From contig DLHO01000011.1 in assembly GCA_002483265.1 (NCBI GenBank), positions 1 through 9,679 of the forward strand: DNA of 9,679 nucleotides. Direction: 5' to 3'. This DNA comes from Flavobacteriales bacterium UBA7666 (lineage in GTDB: Bacteria > Bacteroidota > Bacteroidia > Flavobacteriales_D > Crocinitomicaceae). Under the pieces are notes generated by a model, which saw only the letters and a list, made by a program, of their open reading frames with translations, was not told where the DNA came from and made no database searches. Positions 1 through 6,223 of this stretch are shown here, one piece after another (position 1 is the stretch's first letter; the number at the start of each line of letters is the position of its first letter). The translations under genes and the position numbers were made by a program.

Positions 1-393
1 TCCATCAATACCATTTGTTCCGTTAGCTCCTGCTGGGCCTGCTGGCCCAGCTGCACCAGTAGCTCCGGCTGGACCAGCCGGGCCTTGAGGACCTGCCGGA
101 CCTACTCCACCCGCATTACACAAGTTTTGCCATGAGGTAGAACTGCTTTCGTAAAAGAAGAAACAATTCACATCAATATCATAAACCAGCAATCCTTCCG
201 TGGGTAAAGCAATGGCATTTCGTTGAACCGTTGTCATTCTTGGAACTAATACCCCCTGATTAGTTGATTGCATTTCCAAAATTGCGTTCGAATTTGGTGT
301 AGTAGTCCCAATTCCGACATTGTTTTGAGCATAAACCGCATTTAATCCAAAGACGAAAGCGATAGCTGCAATAAAGTTCTGTTTTTGTTGCAT
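1..393 (-). CDS. Secreted collagen-like repeat protein, C-terminus cut by window edge
   Basis: Only the first 131 codons lie in the window; the frame is open to base 1. Residues 1-22 form a signal peptide (hydrophobic core AAIAFVFGL, probable cleavage VYA|Q). Residues 25-91 form the head module common in Bacteroidota cell-surface or fibre-like proteins: NVGIGTTTPNSNAIL, then GVLVPRMTTVQRNAI, then LLVYDID and a W..L end. From Gly98 an uninterrupted run of 11 Gly-X-Y triplets rich in GPA begins and continues to the edge, as in bacterial collagen-like stalks. The role is probably structural or adhesive at the cell surface; this is inference. The gene starts 12 nt after the stop of the T9SS type B protein upstream, so the two are probably co-transcribed. 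The start ATG has no Shine-Dalgarno but an A-rich leader (tcaaaaagtact). What follows the collagen run cannot be seen. Confidence 0.85.
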   Translation of the reverse strand, partial: MQQKQNFIAAIAFVFGLNAVYAQNNVGIGTTTPNSNAILEMQSTNQGVLVPRMTTVQRNAIALPTEGLLVYDIDVNCFFFYESSSTSWQNLCNAGGVGPAGPQGPAGPAGATGAAGPAGPAGANGTNGIDG

Positions 394-405
394 AGTACTT
401 TTTGA

Positions 406-2190
406 TTAGTTTCTGATAACTGTTACGTTACCTTGATAATTGTATTCTTTTGAAGCGGATGAAGCTTTTAGTTTATAGAAATAAACTCCTTCATCAACTG
501 GTTTTCCATCACTTTTCCCATCCCACATGATGGTTGGATCACTCGACACGAAAACGGTATTCCCCCATCGGTTAACGATGACAAGGTCATAAGATTTAAT
601 TCCCGCTGTTTTGATTAAGAAAAAGTCATTTGTCCCATCATTATTTGGCGTGATAATGTTCGGTACAGTAATATCCTGAAAGATTTCGATGATTTGTGTA
701 AGGCTTCCCATACAACCATTCGCAGCAGTGACTTGTAAAATTACCAGATAGGAATCTCCGTTATCTTCATAAGTATGCACCGGATTTTGATTGGTAGAAC
801 CTTGTCCGTCTCCGAAAGACCAGTTCCAAGAGGTGATTGCACCTGAAGTTTCGTCCGTAAAACTATAATTTGTTCCTTCTTCCGTATAGGTAAATTGTGC
901 GGCAGGTGATGGATTAATTGCAGGCGTACACGTTCCCGGTTGAGAACTGCAGCCATTTGACCCCAAATCCACAACCGATATTTCACCGCTGCCAGTTGTC
1001 CAGTCAACAAAGACACTCGATGTACCTTGTCCTGAAGTTATCGTACCGTTTGAAGGAAAAGTCCATTGAAAATTTCCTGATCCTCCGTTTACGGAAAATA
1101 CGTTATTAAAGGAGTTCTCACAGACAGCCGGGCAATTTAGCGCCGGAGAGCCTGGTCTTGCTGTTGACAAAATATATGGAAATCCCGGATTTGTAAAATT
1201 CCACGCTGCTTTCGTTCTGGTTGTAAATCCTCCATTTATAGCGGAAGTGTTCGCAACCATATCATTCCAATCGGAACTTGCAGTTCTCCAATGAGCCATT
1301 CCCGTCCAATCACCATCATCTGCAATGACATAAAACAAGCGAATGTCTGTAGGCGCAGAACCGATTAAACGCTCAATTGAATGATAGTATGCTGGATTTA
1401 GAGCACACATATTCCCATCGTTCTCTGCGCGGTCAAATGCATCCGTATTCGAATCATAATTATTGAAACGAACCGTATATTCTGCCCCGAGGTTTGTTTG
1501 AGGAGTCAATTCAACAGGGCGGAAACGCAGTGTTCCTGCACTTGAACCCGTTGGAAATAAATAAGTGCTTGCGAAATTGGTGATCCGTGAAAGTGTTCCC
1601 GGTTCCAAACTGCTCACAAACCCTTCAGATCCAAATACATTGGAATAAGTAATTGCCGCAACAGCAGGATTCAACACAAAAAAAGTGTTTGTTTGGGTTT
1701 CCAATTCTCTGTCATTTAGCTGAAGAACTCCGGATGCACCAGTAGATGCATTTACACCTTGCAAGGTTTTTTTTCTGTCAGTTCCAACTCCTGCTCCTGT
1801 GAGAATCAGGTTATTAAAAACCGTAGAAACTCCGTTTGTGGAGGTAATAAATTGTTGGGTATTTCCGAATAAAGTAACCGTTGAAGTTCCAAAGTTGAAA
1901 ATTCCATTATTCACCCAATCCTGCTCAACCAGGTAAAATCCGTCTCCGCTTACTGAAGCGTTGTTCCCGATTTTAAATGTTCCCGGATCCGGAAAAGTAG
2001 AATTCTTCGTGATTGTTGTAGAGCCTTGGTTTGTCAAGGTTGTTGTTTGTGCCAATTCAGCACCGCCATTTATATGCACCAATGCTCCGGCAGAAATGGA
2101 AATCAAAGCACCATTTGAATAAAAAATCTGTGCATTAGAACCCAGAGGCAGGAATATTGCCAGTAGGAGCACACCAGTTAGTAGTTTCAT
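406..2190 (-). CDS. Secreted surface protein with PKD domain and T9SS type B sorting domain
   Basis: A 594-residue protein with a signal peptide at 1-20 (MKLLTGVLLLAIFLPLGSNA, cleavage before Gln21). Residues about 21-340 are rich in short beta-strand patterns, Asn, Thr and Gly and are not assigned to a named domain. Residues about 360-425 resemble an Ig-like or PKD-like module with four Cys (C353, C357, C414, C421) that may form disulfides. Residues about 430-505 are a PKD domain, recognisable by WNWSFGDG and the later HTYEDNG..YLVILQV. Residues about 508-594 are the type B (CHU_C/gliding) sorting domain: NIITPNNDGTNDFF, NRWGN.VF, WDGK, DEGVYFYKL and a final YQGNVTVIRN. In this family the tail directs export through the type IX secretion system and is processed at the surface. 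Substrate or ligand is unknown. A TATCTTTG promoter box lies upstream and the collagen-like gene follows by 12 nt. Confidence 0.92.
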   Translation of the reverse strand: MKLLTGVLLLAIFLPLGSNAQIFYSNGALISISAGALVHINGGAELAQTTTLTNQGSTTITKNSTFPDPGTFKIGNNASVSGDGFYLVEQDWVNNGIFNFGTSTVTLFGNTQQFITSTNGVSTVFNNLILTGAGVGTDRKKTLQGVNASTGASGVLQLNDRELETQTNTFFVLNPAVAAITYSNVFGSEGFVSSLEPGTLSRITNFASTYLFPTGSSAGTLRFRPVELTPQTNLGAEYTVRFNNYDSNTDAFDRAENDGNMCALNPAYYHSIERLIGSAPTDIRLFYVIADDGDWTGMAHWRTASSDWNDMVANTSAINGGFTTRTKAAWNFTNPGFPYILSTARPGSPALNCPAVCENSFNNVFSVNGGSGNFQWTFPSNGTITSGQGTSSVFVDWTTGSGEISVVDLGSNGCSSQPGTCTPAINPSPAAQFTYTEEGTNYSFTDETSGAITSWNWSFGDGQGSTNQNPVHTYEDNGDSYLVILQVTAANGCMGSLTQIIEIFQDITVPNIITPNNDGTNDFFLIKTAGIKSYDLVIVNRWGNTVFVSSDPTIMWDGKSDGKPVDEGVYFYKLKASSASKEYNYQGNVTVIRN

Positions 2191-2213
2191 TGTAGTGTCC
2201 GATTAATGTGAAA

Positions 2214-2221
2214 CAAAGATA
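2214..2221 (-). promoter_or_regulatory. Candidate -7 box of the T9SS surface-protein unit
   Basis: Read on the minus strand this is TATCTTTG, an exact match to the Bacteroidota -7 consensus TAnnTTTG. It ends 23 nt before the ATG at 2190, leaving a short leader. No clear TTG -33 element is found at the usual 17-23 nt spacing, so the match rests on the -7 box alone. Confidence 0.5.
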
Positions 2222-2415
2222 ATTAACGCTTTCAAATTACCTAAAAAACTAGACGTATAAATGCGGCAATTAGTTGCCTATACCATTGATTTTATTGGAA
2301 TTAGGTGAAATGGCCGTCCGATTTGTGAAATAAAATTCATTCAGTTTTCAGATTTTAATTTTACAGTTAAATAATCCTTAAAAACACACCTCCAATTCAG
2401 CATTCGGAATTAGGA

Positions 2416-2433
2416 TCCCGATAGCTATCGGGA
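2416..2433. repeat. Perfect 18-bp palindrome in the tlyA promoter region
   Basis: TCCCGATAGCTATCGGGA equals its own reverse complement over all 18 bases. It lies 15 nt upstream of the TAACTTTG box of tlyA, where a -33 element would be expected and none is seen. It could be an operator for a dimeric regulator, or a copy of a dispersed intergenic palindrome; I recall similar ones in Bacteroidota genomes. The sequence alone does not decide. Confidence 0.6.
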
Positions 2434-2448
2434 CGTAATTATTTACAT

Positions 2449-2456
2449 TAACTTTG
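2449..2456 (+). promoter_or_regulatory. Candidate -7 box of tlyA, leaderless arrangement
   Basis: TAACTTTG matches TAnnTTTG exactly. Only 4 nt separate it from the tlyA ATG, so transcription would start at or next to the start codon. The TlyA S4 domain begins at once after Met1 and no in-frame Met follows nearby, so the start cannot easily be moved. A leaderless mRNA is the natural reading. Confidence 0.5.
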
Positions 2457-2460
2457 CAGC

Positions 2461-3192
2461 ATGGAAGAACGTTTGGATAAAATATTAGTCGATCGAGGCT
2501 TAGTAACCTCCCGAACACGTGGTGAAGAATTGATCAAAAACGGCGACGTATTGGTAAACGGTATTTCCGTAGAAAAACCCGGAAAGAAAATCCCCATCGA
2601 TTCCAAGATTTTACTTTTAAACGAAGAATTGACCTGGGTTTCCAGAGGTGCTTTGAAATTACTAAAAGCCATTGAGCATTTCCAAATCTCCGTTTCGGAT
2701 CTTACGTTTATTGATCTGGGAGCTTCTACCGGCGGTTTCACAGAAGTTCTTTTAAGTAAAGGTGCGAAACATGTATTTTGCGTAGATGTTGGTCACGGAC
2801 AATTGCATGAACGCATCCGCACGAATCCTGCTATCACCAATATTGAAAAAACGCATATCCGGGAATTAACAACAGCTCATATTCCGGAACCTGTTGATGG
2901 AATGGTAATCGATGTTTCATTCATCTCACTGGAAAAAGTACTTCCCTTCACCGGTTCTTTTGTCAAAGAAGGTGGAAGTTTGGTTGCTTTGATCAAACCG
3001 CAATTTGAATTGGAAAAGCGTCTGCTAAATAAGAGTGGAGTTGTGAAAAGCGCTGTAAATTATCCGGGGATTTTGCAACGCATCCAAAAAGCAGCTGCCG
3101 ATTCTCACTTTGAAGTAACAGGAATTATTGACTCTCCGATTATTGGCGGAGACGGAAATAAAGAATTCTTGTTGTTCGCTGTGAAAAAATAG
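2461..3192 (+). CDS. tlyA: TlyA family rRNA (cytidine-2'-O)-methyltransferase
   Basis: The 243-residue protein has the full-length two-domain TlyA layout. An N-terminal S4 RNA-binding domain (about 1-60, RLDKILVDRGLVTSR and LVNG) is joined through LTWVSRG (57-63) to an FtsJ/RrmJ-like Rossmann methyltransferase domain. The SAM-binding motif is IDLGASTGGFTE (84-95). The expected catalytic tetrad is present as Lys66, Asp151 (VIDVSF), Lys179 (IKPQFE) and Glu235 (GNKEFL), at the same spacing as K69-D154-K182-E238 of the mycobacterial enzyme. Characterised family members methylate ribose 2'-OH groups of cytidines in 16S and/or 23S rRNA using SAM. The historical label 'hemolysin' is not supported by anything in this sequence. 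It is a single-gene unit, divergent from the T9SS genes and convergent with the sigma-factor unit. Which rRNA site is modified here is unknown. Confidence 0.93.
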   Translation: MEERLDKILVDRGLVTSRTRGEELIKNGDVLVNGISVEKPGKKIPIDSKILLLNEELTWVSRGALKLLKAIEHFQISVSDLTFIDLGASTGGFTEVLLSKGAKHVFCVDVGHGQLHERIRTNPAITNIEKTHIRELTTAHIPEPVDGMVIDVSFISLEKVLPFTGSFVKEGGSLVALIKPQFELEKRLLNKSGVVKSAVNYPGILQRIQKAAADSHFEVTGIIDSPIIGGDGNKEFLLFAVKK

Positions 3193-3215
3193 CTTGCTGT
3201 CTAATACTCAAAGTG

Positions 3216-3238
3216 TCTCCCGCGGATTCCGCAGATTT
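3216..3238 (+). repeat. 23-nt repeat, left arm of an inverted pair
   Basis: It begins TCTCCCGC and continues with two 9-nt units of the form CGCnGATTn. It matches the reverse complement of 3439-3461 at 20 of 23 positions. Repeats built from CGC-GATT units are, to my recollection, common between genes in Flavobacteriia. Confidence 0.6.
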
Positions 3239-3254
3239 AAGTTAGAGTAATAAA

Positions 3255-3284
3255 AAAGTCCATTCACTAAAGCGAACGGACTTT
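3255..3284. terminator. Hairpin downstream of tlyA
   Basis: AAAGTCCATTC (3255-3265) pairs with GAACGGACTTT (3274-3284) around an 8-nt loop, with one A-C mismatch. The T run is short after the plus-strand stem (TTTC) but six long on the minus strand, so it may act mainly or also on leftward transcripts. It begins 62 nt after the tlyA stop. Confidence 0.6.
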
Positions 3285-3315
3285 CAATAAACTATTTCCA
3301 AAAAGAAAACAACTG

Positions 3316-3423
3316 TTATCTCACTAATTTCGAGTTTGCGCTCAAAATACCTTTTTCATATAGATTTAGGAAATACATTCCATTACTGGAATTGTGGTGA
3401 CTGATACGCTCCCTCTTGTTTAC
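3316..3423 (-). pseudogene. Relic of a T9SS type A C-terminal sorting domain
   Basis: On the minus strand an open stretch of 35 codons ends in TAA (3316-3318). It contains NSSNGMYFLNLYEKG followed by SKLVR and the stop. This resembles the end of Por_Secre_tail type A sorting domains, whose last strands read roughly G(M/I)Y.l.l....G....KLv(K/R). Stops in this frame just upstream (TGA at 3424-3426) and the absence of a signal peptide or body show that the rest of the gene is gone. Short length limits certainty; chance similarity is possible. Confidence 0.45.
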
Positions 3424-3438
3424 TCATTTATGGTAAAA

Positions 3439-3461
3439 AAATCAGCGTAATCAGCGGGAGA
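3439..3461 (-). repeat. 23-nt repeat, right arm of an inverted pair
   Basis: On the minus strand it reads TCTCCCGC followed by CGCnGATT-type units and matches 3216-3238 at 20 of 23 positions. The two arms enclose 246 bp that include a hairpin and the sorting-domain relic. Confidence 0.6.
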
Positions 3462-3491
3462 TAAATTCACAGTACCTCTTTATGGGTAAAA

Positions 3492-3521
3492 AAAAGAGTC
3501 CCACATATGCGGGACTCTTTT
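3492..3521. terminator. Strong bidirectional terminator between tlyA and the sigma unit
   Basis: AAAAGAGTCCC (3492-3502) and GGGACTCTTTT (3511-3521) form a perfect 11-bp stem around the 8-nt loop ACATATGC. On the minus strand the stem is followed by eight T (3495-3488), a classic intrinsic terminator for the lipoprotein-sigma-barrel unit ending at 3663. On the plus strand it ends in TTTTA, so it can also stop tlyA transcripts. Confidence 0.85.
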
Positions 3522-3649
3522 ATTCAAGCCAGTTCTACCTTGCCTCGACTATTTCGTTATCGTTTGAGTTGTAGTAATTTTTCAAACTCCTTTGGAGAAG
3601 TTGACAACGAAATAAATATCTTTCTACCCCTTTAGATGCAGCATCTTTT

Positions 3650-3666
3650 AAAAGGTTGGAAATTAA
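3650..3666 (+). repeat. 17-bp direct repeat, copy 1
   Basis: AAAAGGTTGGAAATTAA occurs here, overlapping the stop codon of the 454-residue gene. It occurs again, identical and in the same orientation, at 6248-6264 just outside the other end of the same three-gene unit. Confidence 0.6.
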
Positions 3667-5027
3667 AATGAATATTTTATCTGGAGCTTCACTCCTTGTA
3701 TATCATTGAATACCGTATTCTCACTTTTCAGTCTGGAAACAAACTGATACTGAATTCCTAAACCAAGTGCTGTTCTATTTTTAAACGGTGTGAAATGGTA
3801 ATCCACTCCTGCCGCTGCACCGATTTGTAATTTTTTAGAATTGTACACATTCGTAATGGCTGTTCTATTCTCCTCATACCCGTTCAACAAACGATTGACG
3901 GTAATTCCTCCGGAAATGGTTACACCTTTAAAGGTATACCCGATAGAAGACATCAAATGGATCGTATTCAATTTCTGATTGGAATTCGTATAACGGCCAT
4001 TCACATAACTTCCGTTTGACTGCGCGTACTGACTAAACCCAAGATTTTGCGTAAATCTCAAATTTCTTACGTATGCGTGATACTGCACATCTGCGGCAAT
4101 TCCCATGGAAGGAAGCGAACTGGAGAATGCACTTCTGTTTTTCTCATTAATAAAGGCAAACTGACCACCAACCAAGACACTGAACTTCGGTCTGAATGCT
4201 GGTTTGTAAGGTAGGAATGTAAAGTCTTCAATAACTCCCGGAACGGAAGCAATTTCTTTTCGACCCAATTCATTCCAATCTGCCAAATCATCTTGGTTTA
4301 CATTCGTTGGTTCCTCCTTCACTCCATTGGAAGTATTTTGAGCTGTATTATTCTGAGCCCCATTTTGATTCGAATTGGACTCTCTATTTTCTAAACCATT
4401 TTCCTGATTCTGAACCGGTTTATTTAATCCATTTGGTTCATTCGCTACCACTATTTTCTGAGCGTTCGCGTTCGGTGTATTTACTTTATTAGTCGCCGAA
4501 TTAGTTACTTCCTCAACAGGAGCATTGTTGTTGTTCTCATTTACAGAAGCAATCTGACGCTCTTTATTCTCTGAATCGGAATCAGTTCCCTCAGCAAGGA
4601 AAATACCGGCATCTGATTTCTCTACATTCGAGTTTGTAAACTGATCCGTATAGAAAGCAAGGAAAACGAATAAAATAGACGCAGCTGCCATTTTCATCCA
4701 CGGAATACGTGTGGTAATTGGGTAGCTCAAAGTCGTATTCAATCGCGTCCAAACGCGTTCTCTGGAAAGTTGTTCTTCCAATTTAGACCAACCGTCTCCG
4801 GAATTATTTGGCGACCAATTTTCATACGAGTCAACCAAAGCTTTATCTGCAGAACTTCCGTTTGCTTCCAATGTTTCGTCCAAACGATCCCAAACGGCAG
4901 AAACAGCCAAATCCGCTTCCAAATTCTCCCAAACATCAGCAGACGGCTCACCCGGCTCCCACTGCCCGAAGGAATTTTGAAGAGACTTAAACTCCCGGTT
5001 GGTATTATTTCGTTTTTCCAGAGACAT
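3663..5027 (-). CDS. Putative dual-membrane-spanning anti-sigma factor (cytoplasmic region + TM + C-terminal outer-membrane barrel)
   Basis: A 454-residue protein with no signal peptide and four visible parts. Residues 1-109 are hydrophilic and hold a tandem repeat: the W33..LE..L with VWDRL..TL copy (20-55) recurs 47 residues later as W80..LE..L with VWTRL..TL (68-102). Residues 111-127 (MKMAAASILFVFLAFYT) are one transmembrane helix. Residues about 129-268 are a low-complexity linker; Asn makes up about 28 of its first 120 residues. Residues about 280-454 look like an 8-strand-sized outer-membrane beta-barrel, with alternating strands such as KFSVLVGGQF, QIGAAAGVDYHF and ALGLGIQYQF, and a terminal Phe (KYSF). 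There is no cysteine, hence no zinc-binding anti-sigma motif. It begins 3 nt after the ECF sigma gene. By position and topology I infer an anti-sigma factor held in both membranes, as in the Dma type I recall from Bacteroides. Sigma binding itself is unproven. Confidence 0.75.
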   Translation of the reverse strand: MSLEKRNNTNREFKSLQNSFGQWEPGEPSADVWENLEADLAVSAVWDRLDETLEANGSSADKALVDSYENWSPNNSGDGWSKLEEQLSRERVWTRLNTTLSYPITTRIPWMKMAAASILFVFLAFYTDQFTNSNVEKSDAGIFLAEGTDSDSENKERQIASVNENNNNAPVEEVTNSATNKVNTPNANAQKIVVANEPNGLNKPVQNQENGLENRESNSNQNGAQNNTAQNTSNGVKEEPTNVNQDDLADWNELGRKEIASVPGVIEDFTFLPYKPAFRPKFSVLVGGQFAFINEKNRSAFSSSLPSMGIAADVQYHAYVRNLRFTQNLGFSQYAQSNGSYVNGRYTNSNQKLNTIHLMSSIGYTFKGVTISGGITVNRLLNGYEENRTAITNVYNSKKLQIGAAAGVDYHFTPFKNRTALGLGIQYQFVSRLKSENTVFNDIQGVKLQIKYSF

Positions 5028-5030
5028 TTC

Positions 5031-5549
5031 TTAAGAAACCAATTTTTGTTTTAACACGGAACGTGCATAGTTTAATTGTGATTTGGAAGTTCCAACTGAA
5101 ATTTCCAATTCTTCTGCGATTTCAGAATGTGACCATCCTTCCAAAGCGTATAATTTGAGTACCAAACCTGCTTTTGTAGGCAGCAAGTTGATTTCTTCCA
5201 ATACTTTTGCAAACGGAATTCCTGTTTCCAATTCGTTTTCTTCTGCATCCAGATAAGGAATATCTCCCAATTGGGTAAAATTCTTTCTTTTTCGCAGGGT
5301 TTGAAGACAGCAATTCACAGTAACTCTGCGCAGCCAACCTTCAAATGATCCAGTGAAGGTATAGGAACCAATGTTTTTATAAATGTGCATGTAGGCATCG
5401 TGCAACATATCTTCCGCATCCTGTGTGTCCGCACCATATAACTTGCACACCTTGAACAAATCCTTTGAGAAAAGACGATACAACCGCTCCTGTGCAGATC
5501 GTTCCCAATTTGCACACCCTTCGATGATATCTTTATATTCTGCAGACAT
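5031..5549 (-). CDS. ECF-type RNA polymerase sigma factor
   Basis: The 172-residue protein has the usual ECF size and the two conserved regions only. Sigma region 2 covers about 19-88, with DAEDMLHDAYMHIYKNI and FEGWLRRVTVNCCLQTLRKRK, which bind core polymerase and the -10 type element. Region 4 covers about 117-170 and carries the helix-turn-helix GWSHSEIAEELEISVGTSKS followed by LNYARSVLKQKL, for recognition of the -35 type element. It would direct a regulon of envelope or stress genes, but its target promoters are not known. The start ATG overlaps the stop of the lipoprotein gene by one base (TAATG), which implies translational coupling. The stop is 3 nt before the start of the putative membrane-spanning anti-sigma gene, the usual sigma then anti-sigma order. 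Whether it controls its own unit cannot be told from the sequence. Confidence 0.92.
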   Translation of the reverse strand: MSAEYKDIIEGCANWERSAQERLYRLFSKDLFKVCKLYGADTQDAEDMLHDAYMHIYKNIGSYTFTGSFEGWLRRVTVNCCLQTLRKRKNFTQLGDIPYLDAEENELETGIPFAKVLEEINLLPTKAGLVLKLYALEGWSHSEIAEELEISVGTSKSQLNYARSVLKQKLVS

Positions 5550-6211
5550 TATTCTACTGTTATTACCAAAGCATTTTGTAATTGTGCAGTCACAGCATCA
5601 TAAAATGCTTGACCTTGACCGGCATTATTTTTGATCACAACAGTTTCTACTCCATTCTCATTAAATATAGGAGGGGATAAAAGATAACTGGATGAAATGT
5701 TTAATAGTTTGTTCACATCAAATCCAATATAGATTTTATAATCTTTCTTCTTTTTCAGAAAAAATGGATTTTGCACTTTAAAACTCAAATCATCTAAATT
5801 CGACCATTCAATAATCAAAGGATAAGTCAGGTTACCCTTTATATAAGTCCCTTCCAATCTCAAACAGGGGGTATTCGTTTTGTCCATTAAAGCTTTCAGA
5901 GTAAACTCGGTATAATCTCCCATTGGGACATCCAGTGAAATTCCAAGGTCATTCTGAGTTGAAAATTGTATTTTTTGAAGTTGTTCAGGCAGACTTTTCG
6001 TTATTTCAACAGGAGATCCTTTTTCACGGATACCAGAAATAACAAATTCCTTCGAGTAAAAGAACCCTTTGTTTATGGTATAATTACCCTGATTATTGCA
6101 CGTAGACGCAAATCTCCAGTTCACACCAAGATATGCAGGCTGCTTCAAGTTGTATTTCTCACAACCTGTTCCAACAACAACTAATATCAGTAATAGGTAT
6201 AATGCCCTCAT
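5549..6211 (-). CDS. Predicted lipoprotein of unknown function, first gene of the sigma-factor unit
   Basis: I do not recognise the family with confidence. The 220-residue protein starts with a hydrophobic signal (MRALYLLLILVVVGTGC). Cys17 is the likely lipidation site; the -3 residue of this lipobox is Gly, which is a little unusual, though Bacteroidota signals are loose. The mature part has two further Cys (C38, C116), beta-rich segments (YTINKGFFYSKEFVISGI, and GISLDVPMGDYTEFTL), a KKKK patch at 153-156 and a final LVITVE. The pattern of 'strand-G-IRE' followed by 'PxGxYTEF' recalls the small beta-sandwich lipoproteins (DUF4382-like) of Bacteroidota, but that is a weak impression. It precedes the ECF sigma gene with a one-base TAATG overlap, so it is expected to be made together with it. 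It could be an accessory sensor or a partner of the barrel protein; this is inference. Confidence 0.8.
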   Translation of the reverse strand: MRALYLLLILVVVGTGCEKYNLKQPAYLGVNWRFASTCNNQGNYTINKGFFYSKEFVISGIREKGSPVEITKSLPEQLQKIQFSTQNDLGISLDVPMGDYTEFTLKALMDKTNTPCLRLEGTYIKGNLTYPLIIEWSNLDDLSFKVQNPFFLKKKKDYKIYIGFDVNKLLNISSSYLLSPPIFNENGVETVVIKNNAGQGQAFYDAVTAQLQNALVITVE

Positions 6212-6223
6212 TTGTAATCATTT

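Larger units (their letters stand above)
3193..3662. other. Gene-free 470-nt stretch between convergent genes
   Basis: No intact gene is visible here. It holds a 23-nt repeat arm, a hairpin, a T9SS sorting-domain relic, the inverted second repeat arm, and a strong bidirectional terminator hairpin, in that order. From 3549 to 3614 a further imperfect fold is possible: TATTTCGTT pairs with AACGAAATA around an inner CTCC/GGAG stem. That could be a 3' UTR structure of the minus-strand unit. Confidence 0.7.

Noticed and set aside
23..102. The GC-rich repetitive tract at the left edge as a CRISPR array or tandem repeat element
   Set aside because: It is in frame and encodes collagen Gly-X-Y triplets; there are no equal repeats separated by unique spacers.
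2265..2278. Small hairpin GGCAA-TTAG-TTGCC between the divergent genes
   Set aside because: A five-pair stem without a T run is too weak and too common to call a terminator or operator.
2461..3192. Reading TlyA as a hemolysin or toxin
   Set aside because: The S4 domain, SAM motif and K-D-K-E tetrad identify an rRNA methyltransferase. There is no signal peptide or pore-forming feature.
3530..3656. Minus-strand open frames after the sigma unit, including a short peptide with KIFISLSTSPKEFEKLLQLKR
   Set aside because: Each frame is short, lacks a convincing start and would need a frameshift to join the other. The length is what chance allows in AT-rich DNA, and no family is recognised.
4307..4492. 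Plus-strand open frame inside the 454-residue gene
   Set aside because: It is antisense to the Asn-rich linker of a well supported gene and shows no domain or start signal. The same holds for the antisense and off-frame stretches at 4739-5054 and 5122-5634.
5549..6211. Firm assignment of the lipoprotein to DUF4382 or a NigD-like family
   Set aside because: Only a loose strand pattern is similar and no diagnostic motif can be pointed to, so the function is left open.
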